Shown piece by piece: positions 1 to 7,440 of a DNA stretch of 35,167 nucleotides. The stretch comes from a virus: positions 1 to 35,167 of the IMG/VR virus record IMGVR_UViG_3300042907_002363; one strand, 5' to 3'. Each line of letters begins with the position of its first letter. The stretch's first letter is position 1. The notes beneath the pieces are model-generated. The model saw only the letters and a list, made by a program, of their open reading frames with translations, did not search any database and had not been told where the DNA came from. Position numbers and translations under genes: made by a program.

Positions 1-127
1 GCGGCAGCAGGCCGGAGTCGACGACCTCGCGGCAGATGTCCTCGACCTCGTCCAGGTCGTCGCCCAGTTCCTTGCAGATCGTGAGGTCGCCAGCCGCGGC
101 GAACGCCTCGAACAGCGCGGCCTCGCT
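1..127. repeat. Terminal direct repeat, left copy (contig overlap)
   Basis: Identical base for base to 35041-35167. The repeat lies inside the large terminase gene and the reading frame continues across the join, so it marks a circular or circularly permuted molecule and not a biological long terminal repeat. A length of 127 equals a k-mer size commonly used by short-read assemblers, which fits an assembly overlap. The unique genome is then 35,040 bp. Confidence 0.95.
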
Positions 128-1339
128 CTTTCGCAGCTCGAGCACCGATTCATGGCACCAGGCGTGAACCCAGAGCAGCCAGCGGCGCGTTCCCTTTTCG
201 CGACCCAGCACGGCCAGGCCGAGCAGATCGTCGAGGCCGCCGCCGTCGCCCCCCATCACCACGACCTCGGAGCGGGCCAGCAGCGTCGGCAGATCGACCA
301 GGGTAGCGTCGGCCGCGGCTTCCCAGTGGTCGGCGCCGCGCCAGCGTTCGGAGTGCAGCGCCAGGCCGATCTCGATGTTGAGGTGCTGGGACGCCCAGAC
401 CCGGATGTCCTTCTCGCCCTTGAGCTTGGCCTCTTCGTAGTCCTTGACCAGGCGCGGGATGCGGATCGACCGGTTGAGGTTCGGCGTGACCAGCGGCCAG
501 TTGTCCGGGTTCTCCCAGAAAGCGCGGTCCTTTTGCTGGGCCTCGGTGAACTCGTACAGCACCGGCAGCGTGTCGACGCCCTTCACGCGACCGTCGCGAA
601 TCGCGCGGGCGATCTTGAGCTCGTCGGCAAAGACGCCAGCGGGCGGTTCGAACGACTGCGTCGTGATCATCGCGAAGAAGGCTTCCGGCACGGTGACCAT
701 GCCGCCGCGCAGCTGCTGGATGATCCAGGAGGCCCGCGGCTTACGGCCGAGAAGATGGATTTCGTCGATAATGGCGCCGGCCACGACCGCGCCGGTCACG
801 ATGTCCTCGTCGAAGGTCTTGACCTTCAGCATCGCGTCATTCGTGCGATCGGTGATGGTCTTGATGTGGTTGGCGACGTGGAAGCGCTTCTGCAGGTAGC
901 CTTCGGAATCGTTGGCGATCATGCCGCGGACCGTGTTGAAGGCCTTGTCGGATATCTCCTGGCTTGGCCCGGTGAGCAGGAACTCGGCGGCAGGGCGGTC
1001 GTTCATGATCAGGCCGGTCAGGCCCATGCCTGCGGCGTTGGTCGTCTTGGCGTTCTTCTTCGGCACAAGGCAGAACAGGCCGCGCACCAGACGGATGCCG
1101 GTCTCGGTGTCGAGCGACCCGAAGATCGCCCGCATGATGTCACGCCACCAGTCGCCGCCGACTTCTGACATCGGCGGGGTGCCGACCACGTCGTAGAGCC
1201 GCAGCATATTGAAGATGCCGACGGCACGCGCCGCCAGCTTCTCGTTCAGCGGCAGGTCGGGCACCAGCGACCGGCCCTCGCGCAGTCGCTGCTCCCAGTC
1301 GGTGCACGACAGGTCAAGGCCGGCAGCGTCGAGCGGCAT
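1..1339 (-). CDS. terL: Terminase large subunit, N-terminal part (continues at 35040)
   Basis: This is the ATP-driven packaging motor and nuclease that moves phage DNA into the prohead. The ATG at 1339 overlaps the small terminase stop (TGATG). The frame runs off base 1 and resumes at 35040, ending at 34679, for about 566 aa in total. Visible motifs are a Walker-A-like loop PKKNAKT near residues 93-99, typical of the Terminase_1 group, where a K-N-x-K-T form replaces the classic GKT/S, and a Walker B IIDEIH near 190-195. The nuclease region begins near the GGDGGGLDDL stretch. Length and motif order match HK97-like large terminases. It appears split only because the circular sequence was opened inside it. 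Confidence 0.93.
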   Translation of the reverse strand, partial: MPLDAAGLDLSCTDWEQRLREGRSLVPDLPLNEKLAARAVGIFNMLRLYDVVGTPPMSEVGGDWWRDIMRAIFGSLDTETGIRLVRGLFCLVPKKNAKTTNAAGMGLTGLIMNDRPAAEFLLTGPSQEISDKAFNTVRGMIANDSEGYLQKRFHVANHIKTITDRTNDAMLKVKTFDEDIVTGAVVAGAIIDEIHLLGRKPRASWIIQQLRGGMVTVPEAFFAMITTQSFEPPAGVFADELKIARAIRDGRVKGVDTLPVLYEFTEAQQKDRAFWENPDNWPLVTPNLNRSIRIPRLVKDYEEAKLKGEKDIRVWASQHLNIEIGLALHSERWRGADHWEAAADATLVDLPTLLARSEVVVMGGDGGGLDDLLGLAVLGREKGTRRWLLWVHAWCHESVLELRKSEAALFEAFAAAGDLTICKELGDDLDEVEDICREVVDSGLLP

Positions 1340-2004
1340 CAGTTCACCAGGCCGGACCAGCCGGGCGTCTTGTTGGCGGTCATGGCGTCGACCTTGGCCT
1401 GCGCCTTCTTGCCGAGAGGCGCTTCAGGCGAATCATCTTCGACGTCCGGCTTCGGCGGGCCTGGCGGCCTCACCTTCTCGGTCAGCTCGAGCAGCTTTGC
1501 CGAGGCACCTGTGCGGCCCGCGGCCGAGCTGCGCTGCAGGTCCCGAAGCACCATCGTGCGGATCCTGTCGGCGCCGTACTGGATCTCCTCGGCAAAGTGC
1601 TTGCGCAGCGTGTGGCGCGATATGCCGAGCTGCGACGCCATGCGGTCCTCGGTCCAGTCGTCGGAAGCCCACAGTTTCACGTCGTCGCGCTGGCGCTGGG
1701 TCGGCTCGAACTCCGGCCGGCCAGGCTTGCCCGGCTCCTCGACAACCATCGCCGTGGCATGATGCGCGCCGCCAAGCTGGAGCTGCTGCTCGACCGGCGC
1801 GACCGCCACCTCGTCGGCAAAGTGCTTGCGCAGCGTGTTGCGCGAAATGCCCACCGCCTTGGCGACCTCGCCGATCGGCCGCCCTTCGGAGCGCAGCCGG
1901 CGCACCAGGGCGCGCTGCTCGTCGGTCGGTTTGTACTCAGGACGGCCGCCCGAGCGAGAAGGCGTTCCTTGTGCAGAAACCCCGTCACTATCGCGGTCAG
2001 TCAT
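1339..2004 (-). CDS. terS: Terminase small subunit with duplicated HTH module
   Basis: Probable DNA-recognition subunit of the packaging terminase, 221 aa, directly upstream of and translationally coupled to the large subunit (TGATG overlap). I chose the ATG at 2004 because AGAGG lies six bases upstream; two in-frame TTG codons precede it without a better site. The protein holds two copies of one module, residues about 20-66 and 95-141. Each begins GRPE(Y/F) and ends with a helix-turn-helix (VGISRNTLRKHF and LGISRHTLRKHF). The duplication is also visible in DNA: 25 identical bases at 1589-1613 and 1814-1838. The C-terminal third is proline- and charge-rich. The assignment rests on position and the HTH pair; no deeper motif was recognised. 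Confidence 0.82.
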   Translation of the reverse strand: MTDRDSDGVSAQGTPSRSGGRPEYKPTDEQRALVRRLRSEGRPIGEVAKAVGISRNTLRKHFADEVAVAPVEQQLQLGGAHHATAMVVEEPGKPGRPEFEPTQRQRDDVKLWASDDWTEDRMASQLGISRHTLRKHFAEEIQYGADRIRTMVLRDLQRSSAAGRTGASAKLLELTEKVRPPGPPKPDVEDDSPEAPLGKKAQAKVDAMTANKTPGWSGLVN

Positions 2005-2193
2005 CAACAACCTCTAATGATCGTGACACCCCGCCCGTCGTTCATCGTGCGCAGAAAAAAAAGGTCCGGATGACACCCCGGGCGGTAGACGACCCCCTGC
2101 CGGGGTGGTTTTTGGACCCGCCCCCCCCCTGCGACGCGGTCGCATGGTGCGGTGCAGTTGCGTGTGGGCTTCAGACGTCTCGCGGTCGCGAGA
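2005..2193. other. HNH-terS intergenic region, candidate cos/packaging site
   Basis: A 189-base gap in an otherwise nearly gapless operon. It contains a 10-bp direct repeat (TGACACCCCG at 2024-2033 and 2071-2080), a run of eight A at about 2053-2062 (T on the transcribed strand), a hairpin ACCCC-CTGCC-GGGGT followed on the plus strand by a short T run (about 2091-2114), and a run of nine C near 2120-2130. In cos phages with an HNH gene beside terS the cos site commonly lies here, so packaging initiation is a reasonable inference. No overhang can be read from the sequence. Confidence 0.35.
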
Positions 2194-2517
2194 TCACCTA
2201 CGTTCGCCGCGCTGTCGGAGGGCGCGCTCGGCGGTGGTCTTGCGGGTGTGGCAGGACCAGCAGAGGGCGCGGCCGTTGGAGAGCGCCAGCGGGTCGCCAC
2301 CATCCCGTCGTTCGACGATGTGGTCGGCGACCAGTCGACCGTGCCGGCCCTTGTGCTGTGCGTCCTGGCAGCGACCGTTGGCCCGCTTGATGATCTCAGC
2401 GGCCCAGGCCTTGTGCTCCGGGGTTCCGTAGTGCTGCTCGGTCTGCTTCGGTGGCGCCGGTGCCAATGAGGTATCAAGCGTTGCGACACGAGGCTTAAGC
2501 ATCGTGAGGCGCGTCAT
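2194..2517 (-). CDS. HNH endonuclease, terminase-associated
   Basis: This is a small HNH nuclease of 107 aa. The core reads VADHIVERRDGG, then N, then LCWSCHTRKTTAE, which is the DH...N...LC-x2-CH-x2-K pattern of phage HNH proteins, with the DH pair and the later N/H as catalytic and metal ligands. The upstream zinc-binding pair is incomplete, with one Cys (GRC) where families often have C-x2-C. HNH proteins encoded beside terminases stimulate terminase cutting at cos in HK97-like phages, and the gene lies one gap upstream of terS here. A second in-frame ATG at 2502 is possible; neither start has a clear ribosome-binding site. Confidence 0.88.
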   Translation of the reverse strand: MTRLTMLKPRVATLDTSLAPAPPKQTEQHYGTPEHKAWAAEIIKRANGRCQDAQHKGRHGRLVADHIVERRDGGDPLALSNGRALCWSCHTRKTTAERALRQRGERR

Positions 2518-2612
2518 TGTTGACCGGGTATTTGATGGGGGAGCGTGGCTTGCGCCGACGATAGCTGATTAATGACCTGTTTTTGGAAACGGTGGAAGCG
2601 CCTCGCGAACCT

Positions 2613-3185
2613 TCACCGCATATTCCTGTGGATGAGTTCCTTGGCCCGCTCGATGTCGGCCGCCTCCGGCTTCCATCCATAACCGTTCCAGGCCGCCACC
2701 AGCACGGTCAGCATCTGCTGCACGCGCTTGCCGGCATGGGTGTGAGAGCAGCGCAGACGATCGGCCATCTGCCGGTGCGACTGCCTGGCCGCGATGCCCC
2801 ACACCAGGATGCGCTGCAGGCGGGACTGGCGCTTCACCAGGTCGTCGAGCACCTCACAGGCGGCGGCATAATCAGCCCTCGCCACCGGCAACCGCATCGG
2901 CTCGCCAGGCTGATCCTTGAAGATCTCACGCACGGGCGTCGGCATGCACGAACGGAACAGGGCCGGCCGCGTGTCGGGATCGTGGGGGATGCGCCGGAAC
3001 ACCTCGGCCATCCGCTGCAGCCGGGCCCGCACCGTCAGCGGGCACCAGGGGTCGCCCAGCTCCGGCGGCTTTGGCGGTTCGGGCCGCTTCTTCCGGGCCA
3101 CGAACCGCGACCGTGCCGCTGTCCGCGTCACAGGGTCCAGCCCGGTCTCGACCTCGACGTCCTGCCCGCTTCGATCAACATCCAT
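2613..3185 (-). CDS. HTH protein resembling DUF6362 phage proteins
   Basis: Protein of 190 aa. The C-terminal half carries a helix-turn-helix-like segment (RLQRILVWGIAARQSHRQMADRLRCSHTHAGKRV region, about residues 123-157), preceded by a conserved-looking segment starting DPWCPLTVRARLQRM (about 46-60). This layout resembles the DUF6362 family found between early and packaging genes of alphaproteobacterial phages; I cannot confirm membership without a profile search. Its place just before the HNH and terminase genes would suit a late-gene regulator, but that is inference. A GGGGG stretch lies a few bases upstream of the ATG. The N-terminus is charged and probably disordered. Confidence 0.7.
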   Translation of the reverse strand: MDVDRSGQDVEVETGLDPVTRTAARSRFVARKKRPEPPKPPELGDPWCPLTVRARLQRMAEVFRRIPHDPDTRPALFRSCMPTPVREIFKDQPGEPMRLPVARADYAAACEVLDDLVKRQSRLQRILVWGIAARQSHRQMADRLRCSHTHAGKRVQQMLTVLVAAWNGYGWKPEAADIERAKELIHRNMR

Positions 3186-3236
3186 CGCTGCCCCCGTTCA
3201 CACCGTTGCCGCCACCCGCACTCACCCTGCCGAGCC

Positions 3237-3899
3237 TCATGCTGCCGCCCTCGCCGCCTTCGCCTCTGCCCGCCATGACGCGAGCATGTCCTTCGGAATC
3301 AGCGGATTGTCGCCCGCGCTGTCGGGCCTCCAGCCCCACCCCGCCTCCCACTTCGTCAACCTTTCCCACGGCCGGTAGCCGGCCAGGCGCAGCGCCCACT
3401 TCGCCCGCGCGGGGTCAGTACCGGTCTCTCCATGAGAAGGAGTAATTGAAGTATTGGAGTCATGAAGGACTGGAGGATTGCCACCATGTTTGCTTGGCAA
3501 CCCCTCTTTTCTCCCACGATTTCCGTGGGTTACGGCCGCGCCTCTGGCACCGTTTCGCGCCAGTTTCACGGACAGTTCGGCCGCGCGGACCATCCGCCGG
3601 TTCTTCAGGCGCCCGCTGCGATCGCGATCGGCCACGCCGAAGCGGAGAAGTTCGTCGATCAAGGGCACGATCTCCTCGAGAGGCCTTCCGACGGCGAGCG
3701 CAAGCGGCGCAAGGCCATCGGGGTGCTTCAAGGGCTGGTCCCCTATCTGGACGACTCCCGGCTCCGGCGAGCGGGCCGCGATACACAGCATGCGCATCCA
3801 AAGACCCTGCGCGGCGAGCGAGCAGGCCTTCAGGTTGTTGTCACCATCCCAATCGTTGAAATACCACTTGGTCGAGGGGTTCTTGGGGTCGCAAGCCAT
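3237..3899 (-). CDS. Phage replication-initiation-like protein (DUF1376/DnaD-like N-terminus)
   Basis: Protein of 220 aa. The start ATG at 3899 overlaps the upstream stop (TGATG); a longer frame exists but reads antisense-like sequence. The N-terminus (KWYFNDWDGDNNLKACSLAAQGLWMRML, residues about 11-38) is the signature of a winged-helix family common in phage replication modules, followed by a second hydrophobic helical stretch (LALAVGRPLEEIVPLIDELLRFGVADRD). The C-terminal part is basic and ends with a WGWRPDSAGDNPLIPKDML-type tail. It probably recognises an origin or loads host replication proteins. It is the only replication-type protein in the genome, which has no recognisable helicase or primase. 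Confidence 0.7.
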   Translation of the reverse strand: MACDPKNPSTKWYFNDWDGDNNLKACSLAAQGLWMRMLCIAARSPEPGVVQIGDQPLKHPDGLAPLALAVGRPLEEIVPLIDELLRFGVADRDRSGRLKNRRMVRAAELSVKLARNGARGAAVTHGNRGRKEGLPSKHGGNPPVLHDSNTSITPSHGETGTDPARAKWALRLAGYRPWERLTKWEAGWGWRPDSAGDNPLIPKDMLASWRAEAKAARAAA

Positions 3900-4177
3900 C
3901 AGCTTTCCCCCCAGTGATTCCCGATGCCGTAGAGCTTGAACAGCTGGCACACCCGCCCGAAATACGCGGCATCGCGCGGGAAGCGGAACATGTGGACCTG
4001 GTGCGCCTCGACGTCCGGCTCGACGCCGAGATCGGGCCGCAGCCTGTACACCGCCGCCATCGCCGCCCGCTCTTCCCACGGCGCCGCCGAAACAAAGAGT
4101 TTCGCGCGGACCTCGACCTTCCAGCGATGGCTGCCGGAAGCCGCCTCTAGCGCTTCGGGTGGAAGGCGTCGGGTCAC
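3899..4177 (-). CDS. Small uncharacterised early phage protein
   Basis: Protein of 92 aa starting with GTG at 4177, which overlaps the stop of the methyltransferase gene by GTGA; its own stop overlaps the next ATG by TGATG. The chain is compact and mixed in composition (begins TRRLPPEALEAASG, ends FKLYGIGNHWGES). No family was recognised. Its place immediately before the replication-initiation-like gene, with translational coupling on both sides, suggests co-expression with replication functions. Confidence 0.72.
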   Translation of the reverse strand: MTRRLPPEALEAASGSHRWKVEVRAKLFVSAAPWEERAAMAAVYRLRPDLGVEPDVEAHQVHMFRFPRDAAYFGRVCQLFKLYGIGNHWGES

Positions 4178-4800
4178 GCCGCCGCCCTCCCCATTGCCAC
4201 CGGCCCCCACTGGTCCGCCATCGCGGCGGCGATGCCCGGGAAAAATCGCGAGCGTTCGGTCTGACGGTTCGGGCCGGGCGGCATGCGCCACACCCGCGCG
4301 GCAATGTCCGACGGCTTCTCGGTGACCGTCGGCACCAGCGGCGGCAGACCCTTCAACCAGAAGCAGGTGCGCTTGGTCTCCGCGTCGCCGAACTGCCACG
4401 GCTGGACAGACTGCGCCTGCTTCTCGAAGTTGCGGATCAGCGCCTTCGCATGCCGGTGCATCACCGGGTTCTCGATCCCGATGCAATCTATGTCGGCGTT
4501 CCAGCAGTCAGAGAACAGCGACGCGCCCTCGCGCAGCTCGGCGTGCATGTCGTCCAGCGTGCGACCGGGCGGCGGCACATGCAGCCAGCGAACGCCGCTA
4601 TTACAGAGCCGCGTGCACGGCGGATGGGCGATAAAGAGGAAATCCCAGCCATCCGTCAGCAGATCCCGCACGTCGCAGACGATGTGCCGGTTGCTGCCGT
4701 CTTCGGCCGGCTTCAGATCGCACGACCAGACGTCATAGCCGCGCGCCAGGAACGCGCCCCGCACAATGCCCGATACCTCGCAGCCGATGAGCCCCCTCAT
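4174..4800 (-). CDS. Small DNA (cytosine-5) methyltransferase-like protein
   Basis: Protein of 208 aa with methyltransferase features. Motif I-like CEVSGIVRGAFLARG at residues 7-21 is followed by DVWSCDL. AHPPC has the catalytic-type PPC at 60-62, and IENP at 109-112 corresponds to the ENV motif VI. It is much shorter than a full Dcm-type enzyme (usually over 300 aa) and has no visible target-recognition domain or motifs VIII-X, as in many phage-encoded DNA-methylase-like proteins. It may protect phage DNA from host restriction or be catalytically minimal. The ATG at 4800 overlaps the preceding small gene by TGATG; a longer frame upstream reads as shadow sequence. Confidence 0.78.
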   Translation of the reverse strand: MRGLIGCEVSGIVRGAFLARGYDVWSCDLKPAEDGSNRHIVCDVRDLLTDGWDFLFIAHPPCTRLCNSGVRWLHVPPPGRTLDDMHAELREGASLFSDCWNADIDCIGIENPVMHRHAKALIRNFEKQAQSVQPWQFGDAETKRTCFWLKGLPPLVPTVTEKPSDIAARVWRMPPGPNRQTERSRFFPGIAAAMADQWGPVAMGRAAA

Positions 4801-4895
4801 CGCACCACCTCGAGCACCCACGACGCCACGATCGCCGCCACACCGAGACCGATCGTCAGCAGCGTCCAGAAGTGGCCGTCGCGGCGGGCGGTCAT
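4797..4895 (-). CDS. 32-residue single-pass membrane peptide
   Basis: A very short ORF, MTARRDGHFW followed by a hydrophobic helix of about 20 residues (TLLTIGLGVAAIVASWVLEV), giving an N-in single-pass peptide. It is coupled to its neighbours: its ATG overlaps the upstream stop by ATGA, and its stop overlaps the methyltransferase ATG by TGATG. The perfect overlaps at both ends and the clean membrane segment support reality. Function unknown. Confidence 0.6.
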   Translation of the reverse strand: MTARRDGHFWTLLTIGLGVAAIVASWVLEVVR

Positions 4896-5101
4896 CGCGC
4901 ACCGCCGACCATCAGAGCCCACGCCTGCCGCTCCTCCGACGTCATCGGCGCCTTCAGGCACTTCAACCGAGCGCCGCGGTGATGGACCTTCACGGTGCGC
5001 GCCAGCAGATCGCATTCGACGGCGGTGTCGTAACGGCCCAGATCTATCGGCAGGACGACGTCGGCCGTGAACAGCGCGAGGACGTAGACGAAGCCGCTCA
5101 C
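4892..5101 (-). CDS. Small hypothetical early protein
   Basis: Protein of 69 aa with a GTG start at 5101 that overlaps the preceding stop by GTGA. The N-terminal 18 residues are hydrophobic (MSGFVYVLALFTADVVLP), possibly a signal or membrane anchor. The C-terminal part is charged with two cysteines (VECDLL and LKCLKAP). No family was recognised. It lies in a run of coupled small genes typical of an early phage region. Confidence 0.6.
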   Translation of the reverse strand: MSGFVYVLALFTADVVLPIDLGRYDTAVECDLLARTVKVHHRGARLKCLKAPMTSEERQAWALMVGGAR

Positions 5102-5454
5102 CGTTCGCTCTCCCTTGGCGGCGGCGCACCCGTGGCCGCATAGGACTTCAGCAACACCCAGGACGTCCGCGCGACCCGCACCGGGCCGCTGCGGTCGCGG
5201 GCCGAGCGCCCGACGGCGCCGATCAGCTGGTCGACGTGGGCATGACGCTGGCGCGCCAGGTCGCTCTGACCGTCCGTGGCGGCCCAGGCCGCCCGCGCGA
5301 CGCTGCAGAACCGGTCGCCCTCGGGCGCCTCCTGGCCTTCGTGGTCGGTCACGATGACGCCGCGCAGCTCGAGCACCAGCCCGCGACGCGCGGCCTCGCG
5401 CTCGATGGTGGCCAGCATCTGGCCCATGTCGGGCGCGGCGGAACGGTCGCTCAT
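5098..5454 (-). CDS. Hypothetical early phage protein
   Basis: Protein of 118 aa starting at the ATG at 5454, which overlaps the upstream stop by ATGA. The sequence starts MSDRSAAPDMGQMLATIEREAAR and has a hydrophilic helical middle with no membrane segment and no motif I recognise. Coupling to genes on both sides supports expression as part of the early operon. Confidence 0.65.
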   Translation of the reverse strand: MSDRSAAPDMGQMLATIEREAARRGLVLELRGVIVTDHEGQEAPEGDRFCSVARAAWAATDGQSDLARQRHAHVDQLIGAVGRSARDRSGPVRVARTSWVLLKSYAATGAPPPRESER

Positions 5455-5948
5455 GCCGACACCGCTTCGCGCTGGAATCCTTTGACCACCGCCAGCGCGA
5501 TCACCTCGTCCGGCGAACACACGATCCGGTCGACCTGGATCAGCCGGTCGCGCGGCCCCCCCGTCACCACCGCCCGGTCATAAACGACGGGTCCGCGCGC
5601 CCGCAGGAAGGTCTTGGCGCGGTCCAACTCGGTCGCCTCGCCGGGACGGCGCATCGACTTGCCGCGCACCGGATGGCCGGTCGTCTCGCCCGTCGCCACG
5701 ATGCCGATCACGCGATAGACGTTGCTGGTCCCCGGCGCGCCGCGCGCATGGTGGACGGTGATGGTGATGCGCCGGGCCCGCTCCAGCCGCTTCAGCAAGG
5801 CATAGGTCGTGGTCGTCGGCGCCTCGACCGCGTGCGCCAGGTCGTCGCCGATCGGGCAGACCTCGCCCTTGCGCGCCGTCTCGCACAGCAGCGCATAGAG
5901 CGCTTCCTCGCGCCGTGCGATGACGTCCCGCGATGCCGCCGCGCTCAC
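5451..5948 (-). CDS. Winged-helix-like early phage protein
   Basis: Protein of 165 aa with a GTG start at 5948 overlapping the upstream stop (GTGA). Residues about 15-70 (EEALYALLCETARKGEVCPI, then a polar segment, then TTTTYALLKRLERARRITITV) have the helix-helix-wing pattern of a winged-helix DNA-binding domain. The C-terminal part carries a conserved-looking DRLIQVDRIVCSPDEVIALAV segment. It is likely a DNA-binding regulator or replication accessory; no named family can be given. Confidence 0.65.
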   Translation of the reverse strand: MSAAASRDVIARREEALYALLCETARKGEVCPIGDDLAHAVEAPTTTTYALLKRLERARRITITVHHARGAPGTSNVYRVIGIVATGETTGHPVRGKSMRRPGEATELDRAKTFLRARGPVVYDRAVVTGGPRDRLIQVDRIVCSPDEVIALAVVKGFQREAVSA

Positions 5949-6352
5949 GAGCGGCCCCCCAGCTTTTCAGGCCGGCTGCCGGTGAGGATCATCCACGCCA
6001 GTTCGATTCGCTCTGCCTCGGGCAGATCGCCCGGCAGGCGCAACGCCACCAGCACGTCGACCGGCCGCTCGCGCACCAGCTGCCGGAACAGCAGGTGCAG
6101 ATAGCCGAACTGTTCGTTGATACAGTTCGGCCGCACCCCGGCCCACGCCGTGATGTCGGTCAGAGAGGGCCGCAGGTTGCCGCCGTCGATCAACACGAGC
6201 GCAGCATCCAACAGCTTCTTTTGCAGCCGCGCGCCACGGACCGACCGCGCGTCGAACCCGTAGCGATGCCGGGACGAGGCCGCCGACCCGCCGGCAACCG
6301 CATCGGCGGCCGTCGAGTCGGACAGCAGGGCGATGGTGTGAGCCCGGTCCAT
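5945..6352 (-). CDS. TetR-like HTH-domain phage protein
   Basis: Protein of 135 aa starting at the ATG at 6352, coupled by TGATG to the cupin-like gene. Residues about 45-95 resemble a TetR N-terminal domain: LLDAALVLIDGG, PSLTDITAWAGVRPNCI (recognition helix), then FGYLHLLFRQLVRER. Unlike TetR regulators the C-terminal part is only about 40 residues, too short for a ligand-binding dimerisation domain, so it may be a DNA-binding adaptor and not a classical repressor. Its stop overlaps the GTG of the next gene. Confidence 0.65.
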   Translation of the reverse strand: MDRAHTIALLSDSTAADAVAGGSAASSRHRYGFDARSVRGARLQKKLLDAALVLIDGGNLRPSLTDITAWAGVRPNCINEQFGYLHLLFRQLVRERPVDVLVALRLPGDLPEAERIELAWMILTGSRPEKLGGRS

Positions 6353-6888
6353 CACGCTTCTCCGCAGCCGCGGCCAATCACGCCGCTGTTCGTTCCGTCG
6401 GTGAACTCGCTGTGAAGCACCCAGCCCTTCGCGCACCAGAAGCCCCAGTCCCGCACGACCGGCCCCGTCACGAACAGCGACCAGCAGGCGCGCCGCGCCG
6501 GAAACAGCAGCGCGCCGACCACCAGCCGGTGCGCCGCCGTGGGCCGCCGCAGCACGATCGAGCCCGGCTTGCGCCAGACCGTGCGCGTCGGCGGCACCGG
6601 CCACGAGAGCGACGGCCGGGATTCCGGCACCACCTCCCAATAGCCGCCCTTCAGCACGATCGAGACGTTGAGCCAGGGGTGATCGTGCAGCGCCCGGTCG
6701 TCGTCGTCGCGCAGCACCTGGTGCAGGTAGATGTTGAACCAGCGATTGCGCCGGATCACCCACCAGCGGTTCATGTAGACCGAGTCGGCCTTGCCGATGA
6801 CGAAGTCCGGCTCCCGGAACCGGCAGAGCGCGACCCGCCACGCGAGCGCCAGCAGCAGCGCCAGGACGACGATCAGAGCAACCAACAT
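6352..6888 (-). CDS. Cupin-like phage protein with N-terminal membrane anchor
   Basis: Protein of 178 aa. Residues 1-21 form a hydrophobic helix (MLVALIVVLALLLALAWRVAL) and the rest is a cupin-like barrel: RALHDHPWLNVSIVLKGGYWE contains the HDHP metal-type motif, then the second half has RKPGSIVLRRPTAAHRL with the later His. The ending segment (VTGPVVRDWGFWCAKGW) matches phage cupin-like proteins I know from alpha- and betaproteobacterial phages, whose function is not established. The membrane anchor suggests action at the cytoplasmic membrane. A GGGGG stretch upstream of the ATG can serve as ribosome-binding site. Confidence 0.7.
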   Translation of the reverse strand: MLVALIVVLALLLALAWRVALCRFREPDFVIGKADSVYMNRWWVIRRNRWFNIYLHQVLRDDDDRALHDHPWLNVSIVLKGGYWEVVPESRPSLSWPVPPTRTVWRKPGSIVLRRPTAAHRLVVGALLFPARRACWSLFVTGPVVRDWGFWCAKGWVLHSEFTDGTNSGVIGRGCGEA

Positions 6889-6969
6889 GCGAGCCCCCGC
6901 TCCTTGTGAAACCGTGTCTTCGGCGCCTTCACAGACGCCCCCGGCCGCCCGCAGGCCGCCGGGCCTTCG

Positions 6970-7440
6970 TCACTTCGCCTTTGCCGCTCCCTGCACTGCG
7001 CGGATCACGCGCCGCACGCGTGCAACCTGGCGCTGGACCTTCTGTGTGAACTCCTCGAGGTGCCGAAGCTCGGCGCGATCGATGCGGCCATCGAGCAGCG
7101 CGCGGTCGACATGCTCCATCAGGTCGGCGGCGGTGCTGGTGCAGCGCATCGCCTCGCGCAGCGGGTCGGGCGCTTCGTACTCGGGCGTCGGCGGCGACGG
7201 CAGCAGGCGGCTGAACAGCTCGACGAACACCGGCGCATGGCCGGCATTGATCAGCATCACCTCAATCGCCAGCGCCTGGTGCAGGCCGATACGGTTGGCG
7301 TGGTTGTCGGGATCGGACCACTTCACGATCAGCGACGCCGACAGGCCGATCTCGCGCGAGATCGCCGCCGCGCCCAGCAGGCCGATCGCCAGGGCGACGC
7401 CATCCTCGATCGTGTCGGGCAGACGATGCTTCTGGATCAT
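6970..7440 (-). CDS. CII-like phage regulatory protein (HTH)
   Basis: Protein of 156 aa starting at the ATG at 7440. The longer upstream frame is not supported. Residues about 20-42 (GAAAISREIGLSASLIVKWSDPD) form a helix-turn-helix resembling CII/CP76-type phage regulatory proteins, followed by helical segments (ALAIEVMLINAGHAPVFVELF) and a basic C-terminal coiled region. It is the second or third gene of the leftward early operon after the Cro-like gene, where such regulators are expected; it may activate repressor establishment or early genes. No target site can be named. Confidence 0.7.
   Translation of the reverse strand: MIQKHRLPDTIEDGVALAIGLLGAAAISREIGLSASLIVKWSDPDNHANRIGLHQALAIEVMLINAGHAPVFVELFSRLLPSPPTPEYEAPDPLREAMRCTSTAADLMEHVDRALLDGRIDRAELRHLEEFTQKVQRQVARVRRVIRAVQGAAKAK

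Noticed and set aside
152-1168. Plus-strand open frame of 338 codons at the left edge
   Set aside because: It lies opposite the large terminase, whose ATPase motifs are unambiguous on the minus strand.
2091-2114. Plus-strand terminator ACCCC-CTGCC-GGGGT with T run as a gene-end signal
   Set aside because: No plus-strand gene lies upstream. The stem is short and may belong to a packaging site, so I did not list it as a terminator.
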